A DNA stretch of 64,000 nucleotides from Limanda limanda (GCF_963576545.1 NC_083644.1:25981393-26045392); one strand, 5' to 3'; positions 39,359-53,490 are shown, counted from the first letter of the stretch. Numbers and translations are program-made. Notes: generated by a model not told the origin, from the sequence alone.

Positions 39359-42189
39359 ATTTATATAGCGTTATCTTGTTGTATAGTCCTCGGCACTAAC
39401 ACCACCCTGTGGACAGGAGCTATATGGCTTTATGTAGCCGTCGTTTGTCAACAGGCTAATTCATCCAATCTCTCTTTGTCTTTATGCCACAATGGAAACG
39501 CAAGTGAAGAACAACCTGTAGGAACCTTGAAAAAAGATCACGGGAGCAAAAGTTCCAGGTAGTTTTGTTCAAAATCCAATATATGTCAAGGAGCTATCTT
39601 TGGAGCCACACACACACAGGGTCTGTTCCTTGTGATGATTACAACTGCAGTGACATTGAATTACGGTGGTGTTATTGTCATTATTGTTTTGTTTATTTCA
39701 CTCACATGTAAAGCAATTGGAAAAAGCTACTACAGCTATTGGACAGAATCTAATTTCCACATTTGCAGTTGTAAAGAAATCATGATTTTCTTTTGTTGCT
39801 TGTATCTGATCCGTGATCAGTGCTACCGTTAAAAATCTGTATGCGAAAGGAAGCAGCAAGAGTGTGGCCTTGTGAAGATGAATGTAACTTTTCCGTCAGT
39901 CGTCGTCCATCACTGTGGGTCACCAAAGTGTTCGAGTCAGTTGACAGAAAAGCTAAACCATTATTGTTACAGCTAAACATGGTTTTAGATGTCACCAAAT
40001 GGTTTTGGGCGCATTACCACCAGCCTCTGGGGGGGTAAACCCAATTTGCATGTAGTTTGGGAAAATCAAGACAGATGCGATCGGATTTATGACATAGTTA
40101 ACACAGACACATTTAATTATATCAAACAGAATCTGGATTTTATCAAGAAATAAGATAATAACATAAATGAAAATTGGGCGTAAACGTCTAATTTTGGACT
40201 GATAATCCAAAATGTCCACTGTACCTCACCTATTGCACTATTCATTCCTTTATAATATTCAAATTATTAAACTTTTTTAATGTATATGGTACATTTTGCG
40301 TTTGGACAGCACTTGTCCACAACACAGCAAGAGTGCAGAGGTGTGAGGGCGGCTGTTGTGACGCCCACACTTGGGCGTCATATTTGGCACTTCTGTTAGA
40401 GTTTTCTGTTGTTTCTTTTAATAACTGTGACAGTATCCCAGAATCCAGCGGTGAGGACGGAACTCTGGCATGAGGAATTTATGTATTCAGCCCAACGGTC
40501 CATAATGTGTCGCTTACTTCTCCTCTGCAAATTAAGCATTTTACAGGACGTCTATTAGCATTTCCTGTTTGATCCCTGGTGAGTGCCCAACCATACAGTA
40601 CACCAGCCTGGCTATGAATGGATGGAGCTCACTGCCAGCTCTGCGATTTGTTTGCCTTTCTGTGTAGCCTGAGAGTATCAGCATATATTTAGATTTCTAA
40701 ATGCCCTGCTAACATAACTTAGCAGATGTTGGGGAGTCATATGGATGTTGGTGTAACAGAGACCCCCTTAGGTATTCTCATTATTCTACTACTGAGCAGA
40801 TGGCAGGGAAACTTACCACACTTACCATTATCCATCATACATATTCTGCTCCCAATTTACATAGGCGGTGCCTCAGCTGAGCTCCTACGGGGAGAGTACC
40901 TAGCTCCAGGATCGCTCTGCAGCTCCACCTGAGGCTTAGGAAGACAGTCTGAGATGTCACTGCCACTACACTTCAAACTCAAATATGCTAATAGTTGTAC
41001 AAAGGACTACTGATGAGAACATCCCAGTTGTATTTTGAATTGCGAGTAAGGAAAATCTGCAGCGTGGTGATTTTTAAATAGTTTAATATCAATCAGGTGA
41101 TGTTTTACAATGAAACAGGCTTGATAAGATGATAAAATAGTTGCTTTTGTTGTATTCAGGAATTATTTATCAGGAAACTAAGTTTCGCTGGCATTTCAAT
41201 AATGCAAAGGGAAATGTCTCAGCCTTTAAAACTCAAATTAAGTGACAATTTTATCTTTGAACATGTAAAGGCCTTAAAAATCCCTCCACAGGATTATTTT
41301 TACGAGTGATGATCTTAACAAATACACCATCTCTGCTAAAGTGGGTTATATCACATGATTCCACTCGATCTACACATGGCGATTACTTTTCAGGAAACGC
41401 AGTGCGCCACCAAAGCACAGAATTGGCAGGTAGTGTAGCACTCATGAGCTTCTCGTTTAACTCTGGATCGATTGTGAGCTGCTCACAATAAAACCCTCTG
41501 GCCCTTTTTGAATATTTAAATGCCATTCTTAATATATGTGTCACACATGTAAATATCCAGGCCGACAATTTGCACGCAACCGTTCATACTTTACTTCCAC
41601 ACTGGAGGTTCTTTTTGCCCTCCTCCTCCTCGTCTTCCCTCTGCATGGCTCTCGGTAGTGGAGGGGAGCAGTGGCAGTGAGGCAGCACTGGGCCTGAAGG
41701 GCACTTTTCAGCCTGGCCAGACACACTCGGGTCTTACTGCTTGGCTGCGCAACATGGGTCACCGCCTTACATTAGGAGGACCCAGCTAAAGGCAGCCAAG
41801 CAGCGCCCTGCGACATACCTGAAAATGAACGAACAGAGTCCACGTACCACCGCCTACAGCAACTAAACAAGCCTGTTTGACTATAAGGCTCATTTTATGC
41901 CATAAATATGAAATATTAATGATATCAGAAAGGTGTTTTTCACTGTGTGTCTCATCAGTGGATGTGTTTTCCCTCTGTCCATAAATCCTTATTATGCATC
42001 CAATCATTTTCACAAACTGAAGGGGCTTGTCCAGGTGCACCTTACATCATGGCACCACATGGAGATGGGGGGGGGTTTCCTGTGGGTCCTGGTGGAGGGA
42101 TGCGTCTCTTGCTGAGGTCAGAATCAGAGACTAAAGCAGAACTCCGGTGTCAGACTCTGTTATTTATTTGGGGTTCAGCCTCCATCCAT
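39359..42189. other. intergenic, immediately upstream of the pbx1 promoter zone
   Basis: No gene supported. Contains a perfect 9-bp-stem inverted repeat at 40359-40380 and ordinary AT-rich sequence. Confidence 0.5.
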
Positions 42190-42943
42190 CACCGCGTTGC
42201 CACTCCGTACCGTCTCCCCTGCTTGTAAAGGCAGCAGCAGCCACATTCCCCAGCTTGTACCCGGCGTCCCACTCTCACAGCCCCGATGATCGACGTTTCA
42301 CGGGAGGCACCTCAAGGTGGGGCTAAACGGTCTTATATTCCCAATCATGTCGCGTAGGCGGAGTCTGGCATCTCATGCGCTCGGCTACGCGGCTGCCTGT
42401 ACTGTACATGACAAAAGCAAGGGGATGGAGTGGTTGAAATAAATACACACTTATCATTATCTCTCACGGCCACTGTTTTCCTTTTTTTTTTGGTGCTAAA
42501 TTGGCAGGAAGAGGTGGTTTCGGATCACTGCGCCACGCCACCAGAGAACGTGTCCTAGTTGGTGGTAGAGTACTAACCAGCAGCTTTTTACGCACACCCT
42601 GCTCCAGTGAAGGCAGCAGCAGCAGCTCAGATCAGATTTCACATTCAGCTCCGACCAGCTGAGAGAGAGAGAGAGACAGAGAGAGATTCAGCCACAGAGC
42701 AGGAGGGCGCGTTGCTCCGCTTCCCCCTCATCCGATCCCCGCGCTCTCTGCTCGGCGAGCGCCACCAGATCCATCTGCGAGGAACCGACGGGTGCGCAGA
42801 GCAAATTATAAAAACAACTCACCAACGGGATATTTTTCATCCCCTACCTCCCTTTTTTTCCTTCTTTTTTTTTTTGTATGAATTGTTGCAGGATTTCAGC
42901 AGCGAGAGCGCCACACAGAATTAGATAAGAGGGGGAAGAAGAG
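42190..42943 (+). promoter_or_regulatory. pbx1: pbx1 promoter / 5' UTR region, CpG-rich
   Basis: Before this point the sequence is AT-rich with few CpGs. From about 42.19 kb CpGs become frequent and stay so into exon 1, as in CpG-island promoters of developmental regulators. A CCAAT box sits at 42341-42345. No clear TATA box at a sensible distance was found, so the transcription start is unknown. The 3' part (from about 42600) holds a GA-rich run and GC-rich sequence that resembles a 5' UTR. It ends in a T-rich tract (about 42852-42875), a small upstream ORF and the start codon. Confidence 0.6.
42878..42928 (+). other. upstream ORF in the pbx1 leader (16 codons)
   Basis: An ATG at 42878 opens a 16-codon reading frame that stops at TAA 42926-42928, 15 nt before the pbx1 start codon and in the same frame. 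If transcription starts upstream, ribosomes would meet this ATG first, so it could reduce pbx1 translation. Its context is weak (T-rich upstream, A at +4). The same spot resembles a 3' splice site (AG at 42890-42891 after a long T-rich tract); if that site is used, the upstream ATG would be removed. Confidence 0.4.
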
Positions 42944-43131
42944 ATGGACGAGCAGACGAGGTTGATGCACTCTCACACCGGGGTGGGCATGGCAGGACAC
43001 CCCGGGCTGCCGCAGCACATGCAGGACAGCACCGGAGGGACGGACGGCGACGGCAGGAAACAGGACATTGGAGACATTTTACAGCAAATCATGACCATCA
43101 CAGATCAGAGTCTGGATGAAGCGCAAGCCAG
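42944..43131 (+). CDS. pbx1: pbx1 coding exon 1 (partial gene, N-terminus)
   Basis: Encodes the N-terminus of PBX1, a TALE-class homeodomain transcription factor. It works in the nucleus as a DNA-binding cofactor of HOX proteins and as a heterodimer with MEIS/PREP. The exon gives 62 full codons plus AG, the first two bases of Arg63. It starts [20 protein letters not shown], the PBX1-type leader rather than the PBX2, PBX3 or PBX4 type. It then enters the PBC-A region with [17 protein letters not shown] and SLDEAQAR. The Arg after EAQA is PBX1-like (PBX2 and PBX3 have Lys). The start is secure: the ATG has G at -3 and +4, and an in-frame TAA lies 15 nt upstream. The donor is AG|GTAACG, phase 2. 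Reading into the intron gives an immediate in-frame TAA inside the donor. Whether this is the pbx1a or pbx1b duplicate cannot be decided here. Confidence 0.97.
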
Positions 43132-44109
<978 letters not shown>

Positions 44110-45604
44110 TGAACACTGCTTTGTCTCCACACCGTCCACAAGAAATGCTGCGAGTCTCTTTAACCAGGCTACATGGTCACACCGGTGCATGCACTGTGTT
44201 TTTTTAACAATGGAACATGTGGCAAAAATATTTTCACAGAGGCTGTGTTGGCCGTCCTGTCATCAATGGGACATTCACTATTCACACTCCAATTCACTCT
44301 GGAGAATCTAACGCTGGATATGCAGCTGCAGCACAATCCAGCACATACATTTCCCTGACAAGACACATGTTTCTTCCTGTAGCTGTAAAGTGTGAACGTT
44401 TTCACTCTTTCACAATAGCAACTCTGGACAATTACCTTCGAGTGGTCCTTATCAATTATCGTGTCAAAATAAGAATGAGCTCTTTGATTTGATGCTTTTG
44501 TGGAATAATGGAGAGTGTTGAGCAAAATTGTCACAAGCACCTTAATGTCTCCCCTTGTGAGTTAACTGTCAAGTCTGGTGGATACGTCTCTTTCCATTCT
44601 GTGTTGTGTCTCTCTATTAAAGCAGTTGTGAGCGAGCATGTCAGCAGAATAATTGCTAGGAGAGAAATAACGTAACATAGGAGGCGTAAGTCATGTTTCC
44701 AAATCATTATCCCCGTGACATTTTTGAAATTGGCACAGATAGAATTCAGTGCACTTCCGACTGATAGCGTGCATCTCATCTTTTATTTCCCTGTCTTCAC
44801 ACTGATGTGCTGTAGGACTCTTCAAAACTTGTACTGCAGAGATATTCCGTTGCCAGTTTACAGCGAGAGGCAGCGCTTTCTGCGTCTTTCAGACTCATTA
44901 GTGCATGAAATCAAATGGAAGGGATGGAGGATGAAGGAGATATTGTTGTCACTGTCTCCAAAGTTGCACTTGCTCATACTTGACCTTTGTGGCGGCGATG
45001 ACTGGTGCTGTTTATGTTGTTTCCCGTTTGTGTGATCCCACCCTCGCCTGGTGCTTTCATGAATGTTTTCATTGAGGTTTTCATTGAAGTTCACCTCACT
45101 GCCTACCCCAAGCCCAACAATTTATCTGGAGTCGGCCAGTGCCTCAGGAGAGAGCCGGGGGCCTTTTGAAGCCTGCTGGCTCGCTCTTCTTTTTTGTTGT
45201 CTTTGCTCGTTTTTTTTGGAGGGGGAGTGACACAGTTATGCATAGTGTTCTACTCCCCGGCGCTTCTCGGAGTTCATCCAAAGTTCGGCTCTGCAGAGAG
45301 TACAAAGTAACTTGGACCTCTTCCTGCCTGCACACCCATTCTTTTCTCTTTCAGCTGGCAACCTATAAATACAAGGTGCAGCTTATGGAGCTTTACACAA
45401 GAGACGAGGTGCTTGTCTTGTTTTTGTAGAGAGGTACCTTTCACATTTACTACAATCTGTAACAGTTTCTCTGATTCAGATACACTCGAGTAAATGGTCT
45501 TTATCTCTTATCCCTTAAAATTTCAAATAAAAATGTACTATGCACACATTTAGAGATTTGGAGAGTAAAATTATTTATAAATCTCTCCCACTCTCTCTAT
45601 ACAC

Positions 45605-45641
45605 ATATATATATATATATACTTATATATATATATATAGC

Positions 45642-45670
<29 letters not shown>
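45605..45670. repeat. compound (AT)n-(GT)n microsatellite
   Basis: An AT tract (about 45605-45639, one interruption) runs into a GT tract (45642-45670). In pbx1 intron 2. Confidence 0.96.
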
Positions 45671-45672
<2 letters not shown>

Positions 45673-46876
45673 AGTTCAGCGAAATTATGGTTCAAACATT
45701 AATTTACTCTTTTCTCTATCAACACTTTATAGTTTAAAATTAAATTTAAAAAGATGCATGTCCGCTACTCAAATGCAGAGCACTTGAAATGAGCTTGGTA
45801 ATTAATATTATGTTATATTTTTACTTAAAATATTTTTTTTTTTGTCAAGTTCACTTTCGCTGAAAACGTAGATTTTCTAAGTATTATTTATAGTGACGAA
45901 GTCGCAGCTTGTTGCTCCCTCTAGTGGTACAGTATCCTTTTGAAATGTAATAAAACCATATCCGTGAATTGACTGAGAACATACGTTTGCGACCAATTTC
46001 ATTTTTTATTATATTTTAAATTACACACAGTTCCAATTTTGTTCTAAGTGTTCGTAATTTATAGAAATTATATTATAGTTGTTACAGCCAGTTTATACAG
46101 TAGTAAAAGTTAGTGGGTTTTTAAAACTTCTTACGCTTTTTAAAACTTCTAACGACATTTAAAAGTGTCTAGCTCTGGTGTTGCCTCTCTGAGCCAGCTG
46201 ACTTTCAGGTTTTGCTTCTCTACGATTACTTTGATTGAAGGCTTGAAATGAAGGAACACATGATGCTTTGTTTAAAAAGGCTAACGATACATTTTCACAG
46301 ATCATACACAACATTTCCTGTAATTTACTTTCCATTCCACAAAAAGGCTCTCATTTAAATGTTGTTTCATTTCCAGTAGACAACTTTCGGAAATATTCCA
46401 GAGTGTGCGTACAGCGTCAGAGTCCAGAAGCATTGGTGTGGTGACTCTTCGAAGCTGTAGTGGAGCGATCGTAACTTTGCCCCTCATTACCATCCGAGTG
46501 CAGAGACAGTGTGTGTGTGTGTGAGTGTGTGTGTCCACAGAGCTGCTGTTTGCTTGTGTATATTTTCCATCCCTGGCTGACAGCACCTGCAGGACACAAT
46601 GCCAGTGTTGATCTAGGGCCTGAACTTCTGACCCACTCTGTGTATTTTTACTGGGATGAAATGAGGGATGGCCAACGGAAAGATTGTGCAGTATAAACAA
46701 GCACAATGCAGCGTGTGCAGCAGAGCCTTGGGAGGAAAGGAGGAGGAAGGAACACTTTATTTAAACCAATGCTTATTTTTGTTTCTTTTTTTTTGGACAG
46801 ACATCAGCTTCATCTTTAACCGTTTTCATTCCAGGCATATTTGGGGTCTTTTTTACTTCAAAGGAATGCGGTTTTG

Positions 46877-46880
<4 letters not shown>

Positions 46881-46969
<89 letters not shown>

Positions 46970-47005
46970 CGTGCGTGTGTGTGTGTGTGTTTGTGTGTGT
47001 GTGTG
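46881..47005. repeat. (GT)n microsatellite, longest in intron 2
   Basis: About 85 bp of pure GT, then GTGC variants and a GT tail, 125 bp in all. In pbx1 intron 2. Confidence 0.98.
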
Positions 47006-47954
47006 GTGAAGCACATTCTCGAAGAGAGATGAAGCATGAAATTTATAAAACATATTAATTATACCACTCAAACGTGTCCGAAATGTGGAGCAAAGGTAAA
47101 AACGACGGCAGGATTTGTCTGTGTTAGTGTTGGTCCCAGCAGCGTTGGCGTGCTCAGCCCAGAGAGATTCTCACAGAGACTTTCCAAAAATATAACCAAA
47201 CAATTTGACTCCACTGCTACTGGGCCATGAAACTTTAACCTTTCACTAACTGAACTCTTGAAATCAACAGACGGGTAAGTATTGAGGTATCAAACGAGAT
47301 GACACAACAATTTATTTCATATGTGTGCACTCTGTTTTTCCAGTTGTGTAACAGATATTTTTAAGGTGGATCGTTTTTTTTCAGCCTCTTTTTGTATGAT
47401 TGATGAAAAGGCCTCTTTAGATAAACTGATTTGGAAAATGAGCCGCCTTGACCTCTGTAAACACTTCAGCAACATCATAAATCTCAGGCAGTGTCAAACA
47501 AAACCACTTCTTGACGGAGCTGCTCAGTAAATGTGCTGCTCTGACTTGCTTTTACATTTTTTTCCTCTCAACCTAAACAAAAGGCCGGCTTTCTTGTGGC
47601 CCGTGTTTGTGCAGTGTAAGGTTTCAAGCCTCGGGGATCCTCCATTTATAAAAATGACTGGGTCGAGTGATGTAATGTTATTTTTTGAAGGGTGAAAATA
47701 TGGTGTTTTACGGCGGGTGTTTGACAGGATGAAACGAGCCAGAGGTCTGATTATGGAAGGTGCATGGAAGCCTACACTGCATTGACTTGTCAGTCCATTC
47801 AGCTGCTTGGCATCTGCCTATTTGTATGACAGAGAACTGATCTCAGCTGAGCCCAGCTGCACGTCACTGTGTAAACACTGTGGAGCGGCCGTCACCGCGA
47901 CCAGGTACAATATCAACCTTAAAACATCATGCAGTCTGTGGAAGTGCTGAAACT

Positions 47955-48700
47955 ATAAGTTATTCTTAACTGATAAGGTCATTGATAGAAAATTGATTGG
48001 CAACAGTTTTGATAAGTGATCATTTATTTAGTTATTAAACAAAAATTAAGATTCTCTTGTTCTAGGGAGGACTTTATTCTTATACATCATTGTAAGATGG
48101 ATATCTTTGAGTTTTTATTGTACTGTTGGCAGAGCTGCTACAATTGTAACAAAATTTCTCTATTGATTAATCTTACCAATAATTATTTTGTCAAATCAAC
48201 TAAATATATTTTCTACAATTCAAGACCAAGCATTATACTTTGCGTGTTTGACCGTTTAACATTTCCGTGTAAAATTAATTAAACAATTAGTCAATTTCAA
48301 AAATAGTTAATTAATTAATTTTTGTGTCAACAAACTACATAATTGATCAATCTTAACACACTGAAGACAACATCACCTTGGCATTAATTTATTATAGACT
48401 AAGAGATTAATTCATTCATTGGGATATTAACCAACTGATTAATCAATATTAACTGGTTAATTGTTTGGTCTCTAAAGTGACAAGAAACTGCTGATGTCGT
48501 CAGATCAATAATTTAACCAAAAGTCTAAAAAGTTCAGTTTAGTGTCACATGAGAGCGAAAATAGCATCAAATCCTCAAATAGTGTAAATGTTTGAAATTT
48601 AGATCCTGTTTGTCATCGAAGGATGAACTGAAAGCAGCTGCTGATTAATTTACTTTCAATGGATAAACTGAAAACTAATAAATAATCTGGTGATAACAGA
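47955..48700. repeat. AT-rich repeat remnants of the 'AATCGATTA' type
   Basis: Repeated TTGATTGG, ATTAGTCAATT, TTAATTAATTAATTTTTG, CTGATTAATCAATATTAACT and TTCAGTTTAGTGTCACATGA phrases resemble a widespread vertebrate repeat built from AATCGATTAATC units. Probably one or more old, rearranged copies in intron 2. An 88-codon ORF here (48016-48282) is a product of low-complexity sequence. Confidence 0.45.
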
Positions 48701-49129
48701 ACAAAAACATGCTGTCTTCAGATTTCTTCAGATGAGTTGGGAGTCACTATTAAGTGTAAACCAAGTGACAGTGTGTGGCTCCCTCTCTGTATGACATGGT
48801 GGAGCAGATATGAGCTCTGATAGCGAGCATGGCGTCACGGGGCTGTGCCTCCGCTCTCGTGCGCGTCTCTCGGCGGACGCACCGGCGACTGTGAGCTGCT
48901 CAGCTTTTGGCTCCCTCTCGTCCTTCCTCCTCCATGCTGATACAGCAGCATTCAAGGGAGAGACAAATGCCAAGCTCGCCGCCCCAGCTGTTTCCCCCGT
49001 CTCTCTGCTTAATCATCCACAGAGAGGGGAAGAACCCAAGTCTGATCCGAGGGAAAACGGGTTTTGATTAACCAGCACCAGGCACACACAGTTTTTTTTT
49101 ATTATTATTTTTTTATTTGATGCAGAATC

Positions 49130-49350
49130 ATAATCACAGAGTCATCAGTGAGTGACAGCATTGTAAATGGTGTGTTAATACCATTACAGTATAGAACAAT
49201 GTGGTTACATTATACATTATGCAAATTGTCAGCCGCCTAATTGATACATGTTAATCATATTAAGGAGCTTAATTATAAAAATCTTACTGTGCTGAGATCT
49301 GGTAATTAACACTGACATCACATGTAGAAGGAAAGTCATTTATTTTCATT
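49130..49350. promoter_or_regulatory. candidate regulatory element in intron 2 with a PREP-PBX decamer
   Basis: A perfect TGAGTGACAG (49149-49158) lies 60 bp from a perfect octamer ATGCAAAT (49219-49226). TAATTG, TTAATCATATTAAG and TTAATTAT words follow. It has no repeat signature. This is the best single candidate for a TALE-responsive element in the window. Confidence 0.4.
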
Positions 49351-50457
49351 TTTTTCCCAGGACAAGTTTCTCTTTTCCACTCGTCCTTGGTAAAAGAAAG
49401 CAGCAGTGCACACTATATGGTGTTTTTGTGATATTAACGAGAGATATTTCCCAAAAAGTGATGAATATTTTTTTTCCATCTCTTGTCAAGGCCACTTGTA
49501 GAAAAATGACATTTAGCTTGGAGCAGCCCTGCCAGTGTGGAGATTACAGAATGAAGGCAGGACCCGAGCCGACTGGTAGAGGAGCGTGGGCCTGGCTCTT
49601 CCACCTGACTGTCGCCTCCTGTGCTCAACGCTGGGAAACGGCTGCTTAAAGATCGCTGCTCTGCCGTTTACCTCGTTCAAGGCTCTCTTTGCAATCTCAG
49701 TCCCTGCAGGTTTGGTCGGCCCTTTTTTTATACCAGCCACCTTAATATGTTACGAATTTAATCAAGTCCGCAAATTTGTTATGCACGTTAAATTGAACAT
49801 GCAACGGCACATTTGAATGTGGTTGCCATACCAACCCCCCCAGGAGTTCATTTTCCATAATGTAGTGTTTGGAATCTCATTTCCTCCACTCTCCCCTGCT
49901 GCTACTTGCAGACGCCACCTCCAGGCTTCCACTGTATGTTCACTATGAAAGAAGCTCAGCTGCCACAGCTTTCAAACACTGGAGGGAGGGAGGAGAGGAA
50001 AGAGAGGGAGAGAGAGGCCTCTCTCCACGTAGTGGAAATGACACAAATTAATATACACTACTTAAACCAGACCAAGATTAATGGTTCCCTTTCGCTGCAG
50101 CTTAGTCCCACTGTCAGTTGCCGGGTGCTCGTTGGACAAAATCAACACTAATCAACATTTATTCCACTTTTGCCCTGGGCTCTCAGGAGTCTGGCAGGAC
50201 TGCGTGTCCCCCCCACTACTCCCTTCCTTCCCTCCCGGCAGTACCCCCACCCCACCCCTCCTTCCCTTCGTCCGTCTCGCTACGCTATTCACCTCTCATC
50301 CAGCTCCTCCATACATCACCCTCCTCACACCGCTCGGCTCCTCAGAGGAGAGTGCGCCCCCTCCTATCAGGCCGCATTAGAGTCATGATAGATTTTCTCT
50401 TTTCATTTGCATCTGATATTTAACACAGCAAAGCAGTTGCTCTGTCACTTTACTGTA

Positions 50458-50460
<3 letters not shown>

Positions 50461-50516
<56 letters not shown>

Positions 50517-50522
50517 GTGTGT
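50461..50522. repeat. (GT)n microsatellite
   Basis: A 62-bp GT run with one GC interruption. It is the first of two same-strand GT tracts separated by about 130 bp. Confidence 0.97.
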
Positions 50523-50652
50523 ATGGGTATGTATGAGCACAGGTTTTTGTCCGTCTGTGTTTTTGAAGCAGTCCTTCCAGTCAGTAATCTTATCTGCACT
50601 ATGTCGCCACTGCATTATGAGAAACAGGATATGCATTCCCTGCTCAGTTTGC

Positions 50653-50654
<2 letters not shown>

Positions 50655-50738
<84 letters not shown>
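50655..50738. repeat. (GT)n microsatellite
   Basis: An 84-bp pure GT run. Its flanks do not resemble those of the tract at 50461, so the pair does not look like a segmental duplication. Confidence 0.98.
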
Positions 50739-50739
<1 letters not shown>

Positions 50740-52112
50740 CAGGTAGTGTATTTATACAACACATCATTTTCTGGAAAGTAGTACTTTAGATTTCCCCCCT
50801 ACTGGGAAACTGGACTCTGGGAAACCGGAGACTCTGTTAAGTTATGAGCGTCTTCTGACAAAATGTACGACTTTTCCTAAAATTACACACAATGTTCTGT
50901 TCCAGTCCAGACCAGAGCCATGTATCATGTATTTTCCTTTGATTCCAGTCAGTGGTAGGACTGGCTTTCACACGTCTTCACAGAGCAACATTAAGCATCT
51001 TACATAGCTCATGGAAGCTGGGCCGCACTTCCACCGCTGCTCTTTCTGCGCCTCCATCAGCTCCAATAAAAACACACTCAGAGCTATTGAAAAATAGACA
51101 TAAAATGAAACAGGATCTAAATCTTAAATGTGAATTGTAATTCACATCATTCGAATAGAAAGAAGGACAACATCACTAAAAGTTCCATCCACAGTAATTA
51201 TGAGTAGTTCATAGAATTTCGTTATTGTCGCTGCTGTCATTGCCTGGACTTTGATGTGCGTTAGTGTTTAATCACCCTCTTTGATTTCCCACAGTAGAAA
51301 CACATGTTCTTCATTTGAGATTTTTGTGGTGATACACAAATAATTTATTTTAAGTGAATGGAGATGCTAACTGTGCTAACTTCTTCATATGATATATGAT
51401 AAACTATTGAGGCTAATTTGTTGTGTGTGTTGCTTTAACATCGCAACTTTTAGTATTTAAGTTTGTTTTTCCCCTAAAATACTGTGGTAATTCCTTCAAA
51501 TTAGTGGTGTTGTTCCTTTAAATCGCGGCCGTGAGGAAACACTTATTAAATAGAAAATTTTCTTTATTTCAGGAAGGAAACATTATGCCTTTATTCTGTT
51601 AATATTATTCTCTGATGAACATCATAGTCAAACTAGATACTATGTCCTTACATATTTGCGGAGTCCTGGATAAATAGTACTGATGAGTACATTCATAAGA
51701 AAAGGTTGTTATTTTGTATTGGAAATTTAAGGGGTTTTGAATTCATATTTCTTAGCCTATTTAAAAACAACAGGCCGCTCCATATACTCCAGCATGGGGG
51801 TTGGTATAAGACTGCACTCCCTGTCTGATCCTCTGTCGGTCATGTTGTGCTATCACTTCACCTGCTGTTCTCTTTGCCATCACAGAATGATAAATGACAG
51901 AGGTAATATGAGGAAATATCTTGGGTTTGACGCCATAGATCGATCAGTCGTGAATAGAGACTGTTCTTTCTTGTAAGATTTACAGTAATGTTAGAAGGAA
52001 ACTTGACCCCCTCTTTTGTTTTAGTGAGAAAATCAGTGCATTGTGATTTGCAGTTTATTTTTACATACATTCAGATGTTCATTCATCAAGATATTGTCTG
52101 AACACTCTATTT

Positions 52113-52203
52113 GGGGAGCTGTATGTGCTGGATCTATTCCCAGCATGAGCTGGGTGGAAGCCAAGGAAACACCCTGAACTGGCAAACAGTCCATTGCAGC
52201 GGC
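52113..52203. repeat. second, shorter copy of the 27.5-kb repeat family
   Basis: The pattern TATTCCCAGCATGAGCTGGG, AACACCCTGAACTGGC and AGTCCATTGCAGCGG parallels the 5' third of the repeat at 27488 (CCAATCCCAGCAG..., ACACCCTGGACAG). A truncated, diverged fragment in intron 2. Confidence 0.55.
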
Positions 52204-53450
52204 TCAGATTTTATTATCGTCCAGTAATCTGAGGTGGAATCCTTCCTCAGACTCAGAGTATGCGTGTGTTTGCTTGATTCCCTTGTGAAGATGAGATTGT
52301 GCAATTAGCTGATGCATGCTTTCCTTCTTTGCCAAGATATTCAGTGCAGGGTTGTCCATCTTGTAGGATTGCATGGCCACAGGCATTGTCATGGAACCAA
52401 CTGGCCTCATTGAAGTGACACCGAGTGCTTTGTCAGCTTCGCGTCTCAGGTGCCAACCTGCGCTTCCCAAAATAAACTGTCATGCAATGTGGCAGGACAG
52501 AAAAATGTAGAGGGAGCATGTTGGGGCCCTGTGCCCCAGTGAAAGGAAACAAATGTTCCGTAGCAGAAATGCATTCTGGTTTTGGGCACCTTCCCAGAGC
52601 CGACACCAGCAATGTTGGGGGGGGGGGACGTAAAGCGTGCGGTGTGATCGTCTGCAGCATCAGCAGGGGTCACAGCAGGTGGGATCACAGACACAAAACT
52701 TGGAGTTTCTCTGCCTTCCTGACGCATCTTTTTATTTATTTTTTAAGTGATTTATTCCACCGTGGACCTGTTAGATGTTGACAGCTCTTTGTTATTTGCA
52801 GACATCCTCCTCCAGAAATAGCTTATGCTTACTGTAGTTAGCTCCTCTTCCTGTTTTGTAAATGGTCTGTCATTTTCTCTCTGCGGTGCAACATTACACC
52901 AGGGGAATGAACGGAGGACGTGCTCTTGGCTTTAGTCGGTCTCGGACTGATGTCAGGGAGGCTGGGAAGGGTTAGCGCCGGGGACACGTCACATGCAGAG
53001 ATTCCTCAGCGGCCTCCGGACCGTAGCCGCTGCACGTCTCTGCCCTGCTGGGTTTGGCCTTGAGCGTGTGATTCCTGTTAGATCTCAGTGTGGCCTGTGT
53101 GCTCTACAGCTGCCATGACATTTTTATGACTAGTGAACTGAGGTAGAGGTGGGAACCATGAAGGCTTGAAATGGAAGTTCAGTCCTCACCTCCATAATGA
53201 GGAAACAGTACCTAATCATGCAGACAAGGGAAAGGGATCGTGTAGCCAGACAGCAAGAGAGCTGTAATGATGTTTCACTAAACATGGACTGCAGAGCTGG
53301 GTTATGACTTGAGCAGTGTTGGAGCTAGGATCGTCTCGGAGCTGGTGAAATGGGCCCATTAATACTTTTCCAGGGGGTCACTGCTCTATACAAGTAGGAA
53401 AATAAGTGGTGCTGTTGAAAAGGTGCACAATGAGAACTGACATTAGACAT

Positions 53451-53490
53451 AATATCCACCGATGAGCCACAGCATTAGAACCAGTTAATA
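53451..53490. repeat. fragment of a common DNA-repeat end
   Basis: ATATCCACCGATGAGCCACA followed by GCATTAGAACCAG resembles the frequently seen GATCAGCCACAACATTAAAA-type repeat end. Only about 40 bp remain. Confidence 0.4.

Noticed and set aside
42607..42924. 105-codon frame ending just upstream of the pbx1 start.
   Set aside because: It starts at GTG, overlaps the leader, has Arg/Glu and Phe runs from GA and T tracts, and is in a different frame from pbx1.
50655..50738. Possible tandem duplication of the two neighbouring GT tracts in intron 2.
   Set aside because: Sequences flanking the two tracts do not match each other.
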